A stretch of 63,702 nucleotides of DNA from Devosia sp. 66-14 (GCA_001899085.1 MKVB01000002.1:313208-376909), one strand, 5' to 3'; shown: positions 30,210 through 39,089, counted from the stretch's first letter. The notes: generated by a model from the sequence alone, not told the origin. Program-made: numbers and translations.

Positions 30210-31502
30210 TCACGGGGCCGAAACGGCGCAGGCGCGGGCCCGGCCACGGAGGAAGGCCGCCTCCTCGGCGTTGCGCGTGAGCCTCGCTGCAGCTTCGAAC
30301 TCGGTGCGTGCCTCGGCGAGGCGGCCGGCGCGGAACAGGACGTCGCCGCGCGCCGCCGGCAGCGGTGCGTAGTCGCGGAGCACCGGTTCACCGGCGAGCT
30401 GGTCGAGCAGTTGCAGGCCGGTCTCGGGCCCGTAGGCCATGCTGTGGGCGATGGCGCGATTGAGCGCCACGACGGGCGAGGGCATGACGAGGCGGAGCCC
30501 ATCGTAGAGCCCGGCAATGCGGGGCCAGTCGGTTTCGGCGGCGGAGCGAGCCCGGGCGTGGCAGGCAGCCAGAGCCGCCTGCAGCACATAGGGTCCCCAG
30601 CCGCCCGGGCCGGGGCCCAGCAGCTCGATGCGCGCCATCGCCTCGAGGCCACGCCGGATCAGCAACTGGTCCCAGTGTGTCCGGTCCTGCTCTGTGAGCG
30701 GCACCAAGGCGCCATCGGCCCCGCGGCGGGCGGCGAGGCGCGAGGCCTGAAACTCCATCAGGGCCAGCAGGCCGAGAACCTCGGGGTCGTCGGGCAGCAG
30801 TCCGGCAAGGATGCGGCCCAGCCGCTGCGCCTCGAGGCAGAGGCCCGGGCGGATCGGGTCCTCGCCGGCGGTCGCGGCATAGCCCTCGTTGAAGATCAGG
30901 TAGATGACCTCGAGCACCGAGGGCAGGCGGGCGACCCGCTCGCTGCCGCGCGGCACTTCGAAGCGCAACCCGGCCCTGGCGATCGCCTGCTTGGCGCGGA
31001 CGATCCGCTTGGCGATGGCGGCCTCATTGGCGAGGAAGGCCCGGGCGATTTCATCGATGCTCAGTCCGCCCACCACGCGCAGCGTCAGCGCCGCGCGCGC
31101 ATCGGCGGAAAGCATGGGGTGACAGGCGGCAAAGATCAGTCCGAGCAGCTCATCGCCCAGGTTGTCGGCCGGGTCATCGCCGAGGCCCGCCTCGATCGCT
31201 TCGGCGGCGTCGCCGGCCGCCTGGTCCAGGCTGTGCGCGATCTCGGCCTGCTTGCGCTGCCGCATCCGGTCGTGCCGGATGGCATCGATGGCGCGGCGCC
31301 TCGCCGCTGTCATCAGCCAGGCGCCGGGATTGCCGGGGACACCGGACCTCGGCCAGGTGTCGAGCGCGATCACCAGCGCATCCTGCGCCAGCTCCTCGGC
31401 CCGGTCGATGCTCCGCACCAGCCGGACCAGGCCCGCGACCAGCCTCGCCCGTTCGATGCGGAAGGTGGCCTCGATCGCGCGATGCGTATCGTGTGCGGTC
31501 AT
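30210..31502 (-). CDS. ECF sigma factor with C-terminal helical extension (ECF42-like)
   Basis: 430 residues, twice the length of a minimal ECF sigma factor. Region 2 lies near RIERARLVAGLVRLVRSIDRAEELAQDALVIALDTWP, and region 4 near LTLRVVGGLSIDEIARAFLANEAAIAKRIVRAK. The remaining roughly 230 residues are a TPR-like helical extension containing FNEGYAATAGEDP. This architecture and the adjacent DGPF/YCII gene match the ECF42 group, in which the extension, rather than an anti-sigma factor, controls activity. It shares an operon with the upstream YCII gene (46-base gap). Confidence 0.87.
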   Translation of the reverse strand: MTAHDTHRAIEATFRIERARLVAGLVRLVRSIDRAEELAQDALVIALDTWPRSGVPGNPGAWLMTAARRRAIDAIRHDRMRQRKQAEIAHSLDQAAGDAAEAIEAGLGDDPADNLGDELLGLIFAACHPMLSADARAALTLRVVGGLSIDEIARAFLANEAAIAKRIVRAKQAIARAGLRFEVPRGSERVARLPSVLEVIYLIFNEGYAATAGEDPIRPGLCLEAQRLGRILAGLLPDDPEVLGLLALMEFQASRLAARRGADGALVPLTEQDRTHWDQLLIRRGLEAMARIELLGPGPGGWGPYVLQAALAACHARARSAAETDWPRIAGLYDGLRLVMPSPVVALNRAIAHSMAYGPETGLQLLDQLAGEPVLRDYAPLPAARGDVLFRAGRLAEARTEFEAAARLTRNAEEAAFLRGRARACAVSAP

Positions 31503-31548
31503 GCCCCGTTTTCGGCCTCGGCGGCCGGGAAGGCAAGCCGCTCGCGGC

Positions 31549-31974
31549 TCAGATGACGCCGAGCTTGCCGCGCTCGCCCTCGCGTGGCGTCGCCAGTTCT
31601 TCCGGGCTCACCAGCCCGACGAGGTCGGCGGCTTCGAGGAAGGGCCGGAGCTCGATCTCGTTCCTGCCGGGCGCGACGCTGGGGTAGCGGCTGGCCCAGG
31701 CAATGGCTTCGTCCATGTCCTTGACCTCCCAGATCTGAAAGCCGGCGACCAGTTCGCGGGTCTCGGCGAACGGTCCGTCGATGACGGTGCGATGGTCGCC
31801 ATCGATGATGATCCGCCTGGCTTCGGAACCGGATTTGAGGCCGGCGCCGGCAACCAGCACGCCGGCCTTCACCAGCTCTTCGGTGAACCGATCCATGGCC
31901 TCGAAGGCCTCCTGGCTCGGCGGCGCGCCGCGTTCGCCGGTTTCGCTCGCCTTGCCCAACACCATTACACGCAT
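31549..31974 (-). CDS. YCII/DGPF-domain protein (ECF42 partner)
   Basis: 141 residues from ATG 31974, preceded by AAGGAGACGAAC. One YCII ferredoxin-like domain: MRVMVLGKASETGE, IIDGDHRTVIDGPFAETRELVAGF with the defining DGPF, and WEVKDMDEAIAWASRYP. It precedes the ECF sigma gene in the same orientation. DGPF proteins are known targets of ECF42 sigma factors, so this pair is probably autoregulated. The biochemical role is unknown. Confidence 0.85.
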   Translation of the reverse strand: MRVMVLGKASETGERGAPPSQEAFEAMDRFTEELVKAGVLVAGAGLKSGSEARRIIIDGDHRTVIDGPFAETRELVAGFQIWEVKDMDEAIAWASRYPSVAPGRNEIELRPFLEAADLVGLVSPEELATPREGERGKLGVI

Positions 31975-32132
31975 TGTTCGTCTCCTTGTTGCCGGCCTCA
32001 TCGAACCGGTGCCAGAGCGACGGATGAGGGGCGCGAAAAGGGACACCGTTGCGCACATTATTTCAACGTTCGGGGCGAGGCGCTACCCGCCACCGCCCCG
32101 AACGCAGGTCGGCGCTGCCGTCGCGGCCCTCG

Positions 32133-32888
32133 TCACTGGGCGGCAGCTTCGATCACCTTGGCGACATCCTCGGCCTTCGAGATGAGACCAGAATGGCTGG
32201 CCTCGATCTCGGTGACGGTGGCACCGATGCGGCCGGCAAAGAAGCGCTGGGCGTCGGGCGGCAGCACCAGGTCCTCGGTGGTCACTACGTAGAAGCTTGG
32301 CTTGTCGTGCCAGGCGGCGACCTCAGCCACGGCGTCGAAGTTCGCCGGGTTCGACGGCAACTGCGTGCCTGCGTTGGCCGCGGCTTCCGCCGCCGGCAGG
32401 TCGCCGGCGAACAGCGCGGGGTACTGGGCGGGATCGAAGATCAGGCCCCCCTCGGCGTTGGGACGGATCGCCTTGACCCCCTCGCTTGGCTCGCCGCCCG
32501 ACAGCAGCTTGTTGAGCGTCTCGCCCTTGTCCGGCGCGAAAGCCGACACATAGACCAGCGCCTTGACCTTCTCGTCGGCGCCGGCCTCGCCGATCACCAC
32601 GCCGCCCCAGGAATGGCCCACCAGCACGGTCGGGCCGTCCTGGGCGTCGAGCGCCGCCCGGGTGGCGGCCACATCGTCGGCCAGCGAGGTCAGCGGGTTG
32701 GCGACCTGGGTGACGTGGTAGCCTTTTGCCGAAAGGATCCCGGCGACGTTGTCCCAGCTCGAAGTATCGGCGAAGGCGCCGTGCACCAGGACGATATTCT
32801 TGGCGGGCTCCTGGGCGAGAGCCGCGCCACCAGCACCGACAGCGGCGGCGCTGAACACGACGGCGGACAGAATGGACTTCATTTTCAT
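32133..32888 (-). CDS. Exported alpha/beta-hydrolase
   Basis: 251 residues from ATG 32888. A signal peptide (cut after AALAQ) leads to an alpha/beta-hydrolase fold with IVLVHGAFADTSSW at the oxyanion region, the nucleophile elbow LVGHSWGG, and a late His in EASHSGLISK. It probably hydrolyses a small ester or amide in the periplasm. An AraC regulator is divergently transcribed from the adjacent gene, which is the usual layout for this family and suggests that the regulator controls it. Confidence 0.85.
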   Translation of the reverse strand: MKMKSILSAVVFSAAAVGAGGAALAQEPAKNIVLVHGAFADTSSWDNVAGILSAKGYHVTQVANPLTSLADDVAATRAALDAQDGPTVLVGHSWGGVVIGEAGADEKVKALVYVSAFAPDKGETLNKLLSGGEPSEGVKAIRPNAEGGLIFDPAQYPALFAGDLPAAEAAANAGTQLPSNPANFDAVAEVAAWHDKPSFYVVTTEDLVLPPDAQRFFAGRIGATVTEIEASHSGLISKAEDVAKVIEAAAQ

Positions 32889-33033
32889 CTCCAGATGTTG
32901 GGCGAGGTTGGACGATCGGCAAAGTCGATCTGCCGCTGGCTGGTGCCGAGCTTCAATAATCTGATCTTGCGTTTCGGCCGAGGATCGTTGAGGTTCCTCG
33001 CCAAGTGATGCCGTAGAGATAGAGGCGAAGGCC

Positions 33034-34020
33034 GTGAACAACCATGATCGCCCCTCCGGAGTTCATGCTCTGGAATCCGAGGCGATTTTCCCGATGATGG
33101 CGTCGCGCGTCGACCTCTTGTCACAGGTGCTGACGCTGATCCGGTTGCGCGGCGAGCTGATTTTCTCGGCCGAGCTGATGGCGCCCTGGGCGCTGCAGTT
33201 CGACGCCGGCTCGGCCTATTTCCATGTGGTGTCGGATGGCAGGTTCGAGGTGCGGGCCAGCGACGGCAAGCAGGTGATCGCCGAGGCCGGCGACCTGATC
33301 GTCCTGCCGCAGGGGAGCGGCCACACCATCGGGGTCGACGGCGCGCCGCCGCTGCCGATCGGCGAGGTGCTGGGGGCGCAGATGCGCGAGGAGCAACTCG
33401 CCATCCGGCTCGGAGGCAACGGGGCGCGGACTCACCTCATTACCGGCGCTTTTCGCTTCGAGGGCGACAACATGCCGACCATGCTGGCCGTGCTGCCCTC
33501 GCTGATCCATATCTCGAAGGCGTTGCGCAGCGAGGAGGAGGCCTGGGTCGAAGGCATCGGGCATTTCCTCCTCGCCGAGGCACGAGAGCCGCATCCCGGC
33601 TCATCGCTGATGATCTCGCGGCTGATCGACATCCTGGTCATCCGGGCGATGCGCACCTGGGTTCGTACCGCGCCACCGGAAAATCGCGGCTGGCTCGGGG
33701 CGCTCGCCGACATACGCATCAGCCGGGCGCTGAAGGCCATTCACGACGCGCCGTTCCGACGCCGTACCGTGGCGGAGCTGGCCGGCATTGCCGGCATGTC
33801 CCGCTCCAGCTTTGCCGAACGCTTTGCGACGCTGATCGGGGCCGCGCCGCTGCACTACCAAACGCGCTGGCGCCTGCTGCTCGCCAATGAAATGATGAAG
33901 CGACCCGATACCCGGGTCAGCGATGTCGGGCGTCGTATCGGCTATGATTCCGACGCCGCGTTCAGCCGCGCCTTCAAGGCGCAGTTCGGCTATCCGCCGG
34001 CCCAGGCGCGACAGGTCTGA
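33034..34020 (+). CDS. AraC-family transcriptional regulator with cupin N-terminus
   Basis: 328 residues from a GTG; the ATG of MASRVDLLSQ about 20 residues on is an alternative start. An N-terminal cupin ligand domain (WALQFDAGSAYFHVVSDG, LIVLPQGSGHTI) is followed by a C-terminal double helix-turn-helix: TVAELAGIAGMSRSSFAERF and RVSDVGRRIGYDSDAAFSRA. It should activate or repress the divergent exported hydrolase in response to a small molecule. Confidence 0.9.
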   Translation: MNNHDRPSGVHALESEAIFPMMASRVDLLSQVLTLIRLRGELIFSAELMAPWALQFDAGSAYFHVVSDGRFEVRASDGKQVIAEAGDLIVLPQGSGHTIGVDGAPPLPIGEVLGAQMREEQLAIRLGGNGARTHLITGAFRFEGDNMPTMLAVLPSLIHISKALRSEEEAWVEGIGHFLLAEAREPHPGSSLMISRLIDILVIRAMRTWVRTAPPENRGWLGALADIRISRALKAIHDAPFRRRTVAELAGIAGMSRSSFAERFATLIGAAPLHYQTRWRLLLANEMMKRPDTRVSDVGRRIGYDSDAAFSRAFKAQFGYPPAQARQV

Positions 34021-34034
34021 GCTGTCTCAAGGCG

Positions 34035-35741
34035 CTAGGCCTCCGCCCGTGCCGGCTGGGTGTAACGCGCCGTGACGATTTCGGTGATGCGCTTGCGGCT
34101 GTCGGCCGTGCCTGGCGCCTCCGCCTCGATTTCCTTGGCCTCGTCGGCCAGCTCATCGTCGCGGATGGCGCCACGGAACCAGTTCGAATAGTCGCCGCGA
34201 CCGAAGTGAAAGTCCCAGGTCTCGTCATCGACGCCATCGGCGATCTGCAGGAACACCATCAGGTTCTGCGCCTTGAGGTTCAGCTTGCCGTCCGGACCGC
34301 GGAAGTAAAAGCTGCGCTCGTCGGTGAGCGCGCCCTCGGCGTATTTGCGGATATGCCGCTTATGCTGCTGCCGGGGCTTTTCGACGGTTACCAGCTTGGG
34401 CGGCGTGCCGGCGGCGCGATGCCAGTAGAGCACATGCTCATCGTCAGGGACCGTAACCTGCGGGGGCTGCTCGCCGGTGGCAGCGCAGAACTGGGCAATC
34501 ACCTTGTCGGCCTCGGGGCCAAGCGCCAGGATCTTGGTGACATGCTTGAGGGCATCGGGGGCCACGGCGTCCGGGTGCACGGTGATCAGCACCGTGCCCG
34601 ACAGGCTGTCGGGCAAGGCGAGCGCCTTGCCGTCGCGGCCGGCCGGCAGGAGGTGATGCGCCTCGTCGATGATCAGCCAGTGCGGGCGTCCGCTCTTGGC
34701 CCGGTATTTCGACAGCTCCGGCATCAGTTCGGCGAAGAAGCCCGGTCGTTCCTTCAGTTCGAGGCCGAGGGTGTTGATCACCACGCTGGTGCCGGGCTCC
34801 TCGAGCAGGTCGAGGGCCTGCTTGCGGGTCGGCGGGACCTTCTCCTCGCCGACCTGCACGGCCTGCTCGAGCTCGGAATAATCGCCTTCCGGGTCGAGGA
34901 TGGCGAATTGCAGCTGCTTGCCGGCGAGCTGCTCGGTCAGCGCCGTGGCGAGGGTCGACTTGCCGATCCCGGACGAGCCCGCAATCAGCAGGACATCGCC
35001 GGGCTTGAGATCGACCAGCTCGTCGCCCGGGCCCTTGCCGAGCGGCACGCGATTGCGCGGCAGGGCCGCCAGCGCTTCATCGTCGGCCAGCATCGCGGCA
35101 ACCAGTTCCTCGACGCCGGCTCCGCGGGCCCCGCGGGTGACGAAATCGGCGGTGTCCTTCACTGCCGGCAGCGCATTAGCGACTGCCGCGCTGCAGCCGC
35201 AGGCCCTTAGGAAGGCGTGGTCATTCTCGGCATCGCCGATCCCCACCACGTTGTGCGGGGAAAGCTCCAGCAGCTTCAGCGCCGCGGCGAGCCCGCTCGC
35301 CTTGTTGATGCCGGAGGGCAGCACCATTACCGCGCCCTTGTTGAAGATGATCTGCAGTTCGAGCTTCAGCTCGCCGATGGCCTCCAGCACCGCCTGCTGC
35401 TGCGGTTCCCAGGTGGCGACAATGCTGCGGCCCACCGAGAGCGGCGAAACGCCCCGTCGCTGCAGGGCGGCGACGAAATCTGCCGAGGGCGGGTCCGCGA
35501 CCGGCCGCTCCTCGCCCGATTGCGGCAGGTAGAGCAGGGCGCCATTTTCCACTACGGCGACATCGAACAGGTCGAGCCGATCGAAGGTGCGCTGCAGGTC
35601 AGGCAATTCCCGGCCGGTGACGAGGATCAGCTTGCGGCCGCTCTCCCGCACCTGCTCCAACGCGGCAATGGTGGACCCGGCGACGTCGCCATGGTCGGCG
35701 ATGGTTCCGTCATAGTCGGTGGCCAGTGCCTGCAGGTACAT
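34035..35741 (-). CDS. HAD-family phosphatase fused to a HerA-like P-loop ATPase
   Basis: 568 residues. Residues 1-215 are a Cof-type HAD hydrolase: DYDGT motif with Asp9 and Asp11, LVTGRELPDLQ, the conserved Lys in INKASGLAAAL, and GIGDAENDHAFLR. Residues about 235-450 are a P-loop ATPase of the DUF87/HerA class: Walker A GSSGIGKST (255-263), the characteristic ILDPEGDY, and Walker B HWLIIDEAHHLLP. The final 110 residues, with YFRGPDGKLNLKAQNL, form a separate region. The fusion is one continuous frame. The substrates of both halves are unknown. Confidence 0.82.
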   Translation of the reverse strand: MYLQALATDYDGTIADHGDVAGSTIAALEQVRESGRKLILVTGRELPDLQRTFDRLDLFDVAVVENGALLYLPQSGEERPVADPPSADFVAALQRRGVSPLSVGRSIVATWEPQQQAVLEAIGELKLELQIIFNKGAVMVLPSGINKASGLAAALKLLELSPHNVVGIGDAENDHAFLRACGCSAAVANALPAVKDTADFVTRGARGAGVEELVAAMLADDEALAALPRNRVPLGKGPGDELVDLKPGDVLLIAGSSGIGKSTLATALTEQLAGKQLQFAILDPEGDYSELEQAVQVGEEKVPPTRKQALDLLEEPGTSVVINTLGLELKERPGFFAELMPELSKYRAKSGRPHWLIIDEAHHLLPAGRDGKALALPDSLSGTVLITVHPDAVAPDALKHVTKILALGPEADKVIAQFCAATGEQPPQVTVPDDEHVLYWHRAAGTPPKLVTVEKPRQQHKRHIRKYAEGALTDERSFYFRGPDGKLNLKAQNLMVFLQIADGVDDETWDFHFGRGDYSNWFRGAIRDDELADEAKEIEAEAPGTADSRKRITEIVTARYTQPARAEA

Positions 35742-35790
35742 GCTCGCCTCGCGAAAACCTCGGGTTTCCGCTCAACGCGAGCCGGCGCCG

Positions 35791-36009
35791 TCAGTTGCTT
35801 TCGGTCTTGCCGAGGTCGCGCTGCTTCATCAGGAAAGCGACGCCGGAAGTATAGCGATCGTGCATCCGGGCGAAGCGGTTGAGCGTCGCCTTGGGCACAT
35901 TGGCCTCGATCAGCTCGGCGTGGATCGCCTTCAGGCTCTTTTCCATTTCGTCCATCTCGACGAACATCTGGTCGATCTGTTCGCGTGACAGGCGCACCAT
36001 AGTCGCCAT
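35791..36009 (-). CDS. Small conserved helical protein of unknown function
   Basis: 72 residues from ATG 36009, chosen for the strong ribosome-binding site GAGGGAGG just upstream. The product is almost entirely helical and charged (MVRLSREQIDQMFVEMDEME, LKAIHAELIEANVPKATLNR), with no signal, membrane segment or metal site. It lies 49 bases upstream of the HAD-ATPase gene on the same strand and is probably cotranscribed with it. Confidence 0.65.
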   Translation of the reverse strand: MATMVRLSREQIDQMFVEMDEMEKSLKAIHAELIEANVPKATLNRFARMHDRYTSGVAFLMKQRDLGKTESN

Positions 36010-36099
36010 CGCAACCTCCCTCTCGAGGAGCGCCTTCAGGAAAAGTGCAGAGCCTTTCCAGCGAAGGCGCGACAATTCAACACCCGCAGACGCAGTGTT

Positions 36100-36504
36100 T
36101 CAACGGGCCACGACGCGCGAGCGCCGAGCACCGTCCGTTGCGGCTTTGCGCGCCGCGTTCTCGGCGAGGCGCGCCTTGACGAGGCGGGTGACCAGTTCAT
36201 CCGGCAGCGGCGCACCGGCGGCAAAGCGCACCGTGCCCTTGGAGGTATCGAGGCCGGCAAGCGCCTCGGCATGCGCCTGCATCACCGCCGGGCTCTGAAC
36301 ATAGAGCGCGCAGTGGTGCCTGGTTGCCCCGAACGATACCAGCGCGCCGTCCTGGCGAAACGCCGGGATGCCATAGCCGACATATTCCTCGGCATCGGGC
36401 GCTGCGGCAATAATCACCTCGCGCAGGTGCGCAAGCGCGTGACGCTGGTCGGCGGGCAGCGCCGCAAGGAAATTGCGAGTGGTCTCGGGCACCGGACTGG
36501 GCAT
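36100..36504 (-). CDS. DUF1801 (YdhG-like) protein
   Basis: 134 residues from ATG 36504, preceded by GGAGACGACG. Motifs of the DUF1801/YdhG family, which has a frataxin-like fold: LPADQRHALAHLREVIIAAAPDAEE, YGIPAFRQDGALVSFGATRHHCALY and KGTVRFAAGAPLPDELVTRLV. Some relatives have been proposed to bind iron; this is not shown here. It is divergent from usg. Confidence 0.8.
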   Translation of the reverse strand: MPSPVPETTRNFLAALPADQRHALAHLREVIIAAAPDAEEYVGYGIPAFRQDGALVSFGATRHHCALYVQSPAVMQAHAEALAGLDTSKGTVRFAAGAPLPDELVTRLVKARLAENAARKAATDGARRSRVVAR

Positions 36505-36673
36505 CGTCGTCTCCGCTCGAGCCCCAGCCTTGCACAGCTTGGGCTGCGCTGTCAGCACTCCCATGAGATCGCTGCTATCATATTGAAAGTGTTAAACTAT
36601 TTGCGACACGCTGTTGCCATGCGGCCGGCTGCGCCTCATGCTCATCCGGTCGCCCGCCCATCGGAGGTGCCTG

Positions 36674-36940
36674 ATGCCGCTGCTGACCAACCGCCAAACC
36701 GACAGCGAAGGGTTTGGCCTCACCACCGCGCAGATCATCTATCGCGTGCCCGACCATCTCGAACTGCTGCAGGATTTCCTCTGGCAGCAATATGACGTGT
36801 TCCCGGAGTTCCCCAGCCTCAGGAAGTTCCTCGCCTTCTGGGAGGAAAGGATCGAGGGCCCGCTGCATTCGGTGACGGTGGCGCATGCCCGCCTGATCCA
36901 CCCGGTGGAACTGCGGGCGCTGCACGCCACGCGCCACTAG
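36674..36940 (+). CDS. Usg family protein
   Basis: 88 residues from ATG 36674, with GGAGGTGCCTG upstream. The sequence carries the alphaproteobacterial Usg signature: GLTTAQIIYRVPDHLELLQDF, WQQYDVFPEFPSLRKFLAFW and EGPLHSVTVAH. Usg proteins are small, conserved and uncharacterised, named from an early observation upstream of a tryptophan biosynthesis gene. It converges with the tfuA end of the YcaO operon. Confidence 0.85.
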   Translation: MPLLTNRQTDSEGFGLTTAQIIYRVPDHLELLQDFLWQQYDVFPEFPSLRKFLAFWEERIEGPLHSVTVAHARLIHPVELRALHATRH

Positions 36941-36950
36941 CCTGGGGCGC

Positions 36951-37646
36951 TCAGGCGGCCCGGTCGGCCAGTTCGGCGAGGTAGCCGCGCCAGGGATCGG
37001 AGGCAATGAAGGTCCAATCCGGGGCCGGTCCGCGACCCGGCGGCAGGGCTTTCAACCGTTCGACCAGCAGCAGCGCGTCGGCGGTCTTGGCGCGGACGCG
37101 CGCGGCGCGATAGCGGTCGGCGAAGGCCGGCGGCAATCCGGCTTCGGCGACGATCGCCTCGACGGTGCGATCGGCGAAGTAGATCGACTGCGCCGCCAGC
37201 CGCAGCGCGATCGCTTCGGCTGCCGTTATGTCCATCGCAGCCACCGTCGCCTCGACATCGACCAGCGGCTCGCTCAGCGGCATGAAATCCAGTTCGGCGG
37301 GGGCGTGAGCAAGGCAGACATCGGCATCGGCGCTGCGGGCGCCGCTGACATAGCTCTGGGCGATCGGGCCGATGGCCTGCATGCCGAAGGCGGCGCACTC
37401 GCCGGCGCGCAAGGCGCCGATCGAGGCGGCGCCAAGCACCGGGATGCCCTGCTCGAGGGCATGGAGGATTTCCTTGTGCCAGACCGAGGGCACGAAGCCG
37501 AACACGCCGTCGACCAGCCCGATGGCGTCGGCGCCGTCGCGCACGGCGGCGTGGAGGTCGCCCTGCCGCGCCGGCGGCCGCACCTCGAGGCCGCTCCGAT
37601 CATAGGGCTGGCCGGACAGCGAGGGGCCGACGAACAGGACTTTCAC
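36951..37646 (-). CDS. TfuA-like protein (YcaO partner)
   Basis: 231 residues from a GTG at 37646, overlapping the ycaO stop by four bases. The TfuA core is clear: FVGPSLSG at the N-terminus, PPARQGDLHAAVRDGADAIG, LVDGVFGFVPSVWHKEILHA (residues 44-63) and LGAASIGALRAGECAAFGM. TfuA was first found in the trifolitoxin cluster, and in YcaO-TfuA pairs it assists backbone thioamide formation, probably by recruiting or activating the sulfur donor. It is the last gene of a four-gene operon. Confidence 0.88.
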   Translation of the reverse strand: MKVLFVGPSLSGQPYDRSGLEVRPPARQGDLHAAVRDGADAIGLVDGVFGFVPSVWHKEILHALEQGIPVLGAASIGALRAGECAAFGMQAIGPIAQSYVSGARSADADVCLAHAPAELDFMPLSEPLVDVEATVAAMDITAAEAIALRLAAQSIYFADRTVEAIVAEAGLPPAFADRYRAARVRAKTADALLLVERLKALPPGRGPAPDWTFIASDPWRGYLAELADRAA

Positions 37647-38848
37647 AGGAACCCCAGCATGGCGGCGGTGGCGCGCGAACCCGGACGCCAGTTGAGATTG
37701 GTGAGCCGGTCTTCGAGCCCGGGCACGAAGACGCGCGCCACCTCGATACCGAACTGCGCGCCACCGAGCGGAACGGCGACGATGCGCTCGAGGCCGACCC
37801 GGGCGAGCCCCGCTTGCAGCGCCGCGATCAGTTCGCTCTCGGCGGTCCCGGCGGGCAGGCCGAGCGGGGCCGGGCGGGTGGCGGGCACCGCCTCGGTCAG
37901 CACGGCGATGCTGCGGCCGAGTTGCTGGTCGTATTCGCCGGCGATGATATCGTCGCGCGCGCCGGCAATATTGGTGATCCGGGTCTGCGCCGCCTCGACG
38001 ATGGCGCGCCGGGCCGCTACCGCGGCGATCGGGTGGCAGCCGGCTCCGGTCGCCACATCGAAATGCCGGTCGGCGCCATCGGCCGGAAACAGCGCGGCGT
38101 AGACCACCGGGATGCCGATATTGCTCGTCTGGTCGAACAGCCGCAGCTGAAAGCCGGCGCGGGCGATCCGCGCGGCGAGCGCATCGATGCCGGCATCGCC
38201 GAAGGCTGAGGGGGCAACGGCCGTGCCCTGCGCTGCGGCGTCGGATTTGTAGCTCCACAGGCAGACCGAGTCGCGCTCGACCAGCTCGCAAAGGCCGTGC
38301 AGCAGGGCGCCGGAGAGTTCGACACCGGCGGCGACGCCGTTGCTGGACTGCGACAGGCCGTTGAGGTCGCGCGGTGGCGTGCCGAGCACCACCGCATCAT
38401 ACGGCACCAGCACCGGCGCGCCGGTCGCCAGCGCAAAGCCCTCGACCCAGCGGATCGGGGTTGTTGCATCGAGCGAGGCGCCGCGTGGCAAGAGCGGCGT
38501 GGGGTCGAGCCAGTCGTCGCCCGCGGCACGCAGGTCGGCAAGGCTGAGGGTGCGCTGCGGCGTCTGGGGCGCCTCGGCGACTGCATACTCGGCCGCCTCC
38601 ATCACCGCCGAGATCTGCGCCGAAATGTCGTCCACGCCTTTGCCCTGGTGGCTGGCGAGGGTCGCCGAATTCGGCCGCACCGCCGCGTAGCAGGGGATGC
38701 CGATGCGATCGAGCCCGGTCTGGTTGGCCAGCCGGGTGATGCCAAGGGCGCCGAAGTGCAACGACAAATCCCGCAGCAGGGCCGCGGGATTGCGAGGGCC
38801 GCCCGGCGCCTTGACGGCTGCCGGGCGGAGCTGGGCTCCGAAATGCAA
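37643..38848 (-). CDS. YcaO-domain peptide-modifying cyclodehydratase/thioamidase
   Basis: 401 residues from a TTG at 38848, three bases after the stop of the 72-residue gene. ATP- and Mg2+-binding residues of the YcaO fold are intact: ASHQGKG (65-71), Sx3ExxE as S80, E84 and E87, SNGVAAGVE (169-177), ExxER as E188, E191 and R192, and EAAQTRITNIAGARDD (285-300). These enzymes phosphorylate a peptide backbone carbonyl to form azolines or, with TfuA, thioamides. It does not end in the PxPxP tail common in azoline cyclodehydratases, which fits the TfuA-type class. No separate E1-like or dehydrogenase gene is adjacent. Confidence 0.9.
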   Translation of the reverse strand: MHFGAQLRPAAVKAPGGPRNPAALLRDLSLHFGALGITRLANQTGLDRIGIPCYAAVRPNSATLASHQGKGVDDISAQISAVMEAAEYAVAEAPQTPQRTLSLADLRAAGDDWLDPTPLLPRGASLDATTPIRWVEGFALATGAPVLVPYDAVVLGTPPRDLNGLSQSSNGVAAGVELSGALLHGLCELVERDSVCLWSYKSDAAAQGTAVAPSAFGDAGIDALAARIARAGFQLRLFDQTSNIGIPVVYAALFPADGADRHFDVATGAGCHPIAAVAARRAIVEAAQTRITNIAGARDDIIAGEYDQQLGRSIAVLTEAVPATRPAPLGLPAGTAESELIAALQAGLARVGLERIVAVPLGGAQFGIEVARVFVPGLEDRLTNLNWRPGSRATAAMLGFL

Positions 38849-38851
38849 GAC

Positions 38852-39070
38852 TTACTTGGAGGTGTAGAACCAGGCGGCGCTGCCGTCCGCGCGGTTGCCG
38901 GCGGCCACGGCGATGTTGATGCCGTCGACGAGCGCGTCGCCCGACTGCAATGCCGAGCGAACCTCGGCGGGGACCACGGTTGCCTGATCAACGGGAGTCA
39001 CAGTCATCAGCTGGGTGTCGACAACCAGCAACTGCTCAGAGTCTTTCTGTCCGATGATAACGTAACGCAT
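38852..39070 (-). CDS. 72-residue peptide in the YcaO-TfuA operon (candidate substrate)
   Basis: Preceded by AAGGAG at ideal spacing and followed three bases later by ycaO, so expression is assured if the operon is transcribed. The product starts MRYVIIGQKDSEQLLVVDTQ and ends NRADGSAAWFYTSK. It contains no cysteine; Ser/Thr are few (S11, T19, T23, T25, T31, S39, S43, S64, T70, S71). There is no signal peptide and no recognisable leader family. Its position suggests a RiPP precursor, with the C-terminal Gly/aromatic segment as a possible core, but it could equally be an accessory protein. Confidence 0.7.
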   Translation of the reverse strand: MRYVIIGQKDSEQLLVVDTQLMTVTPVDQATVVPAEVRSALQSGDALVDGINIAVAAGNRADGSAAWFYTSK

Positions 39071-39089
39071 AAGTACATCTCCTTGCGGC

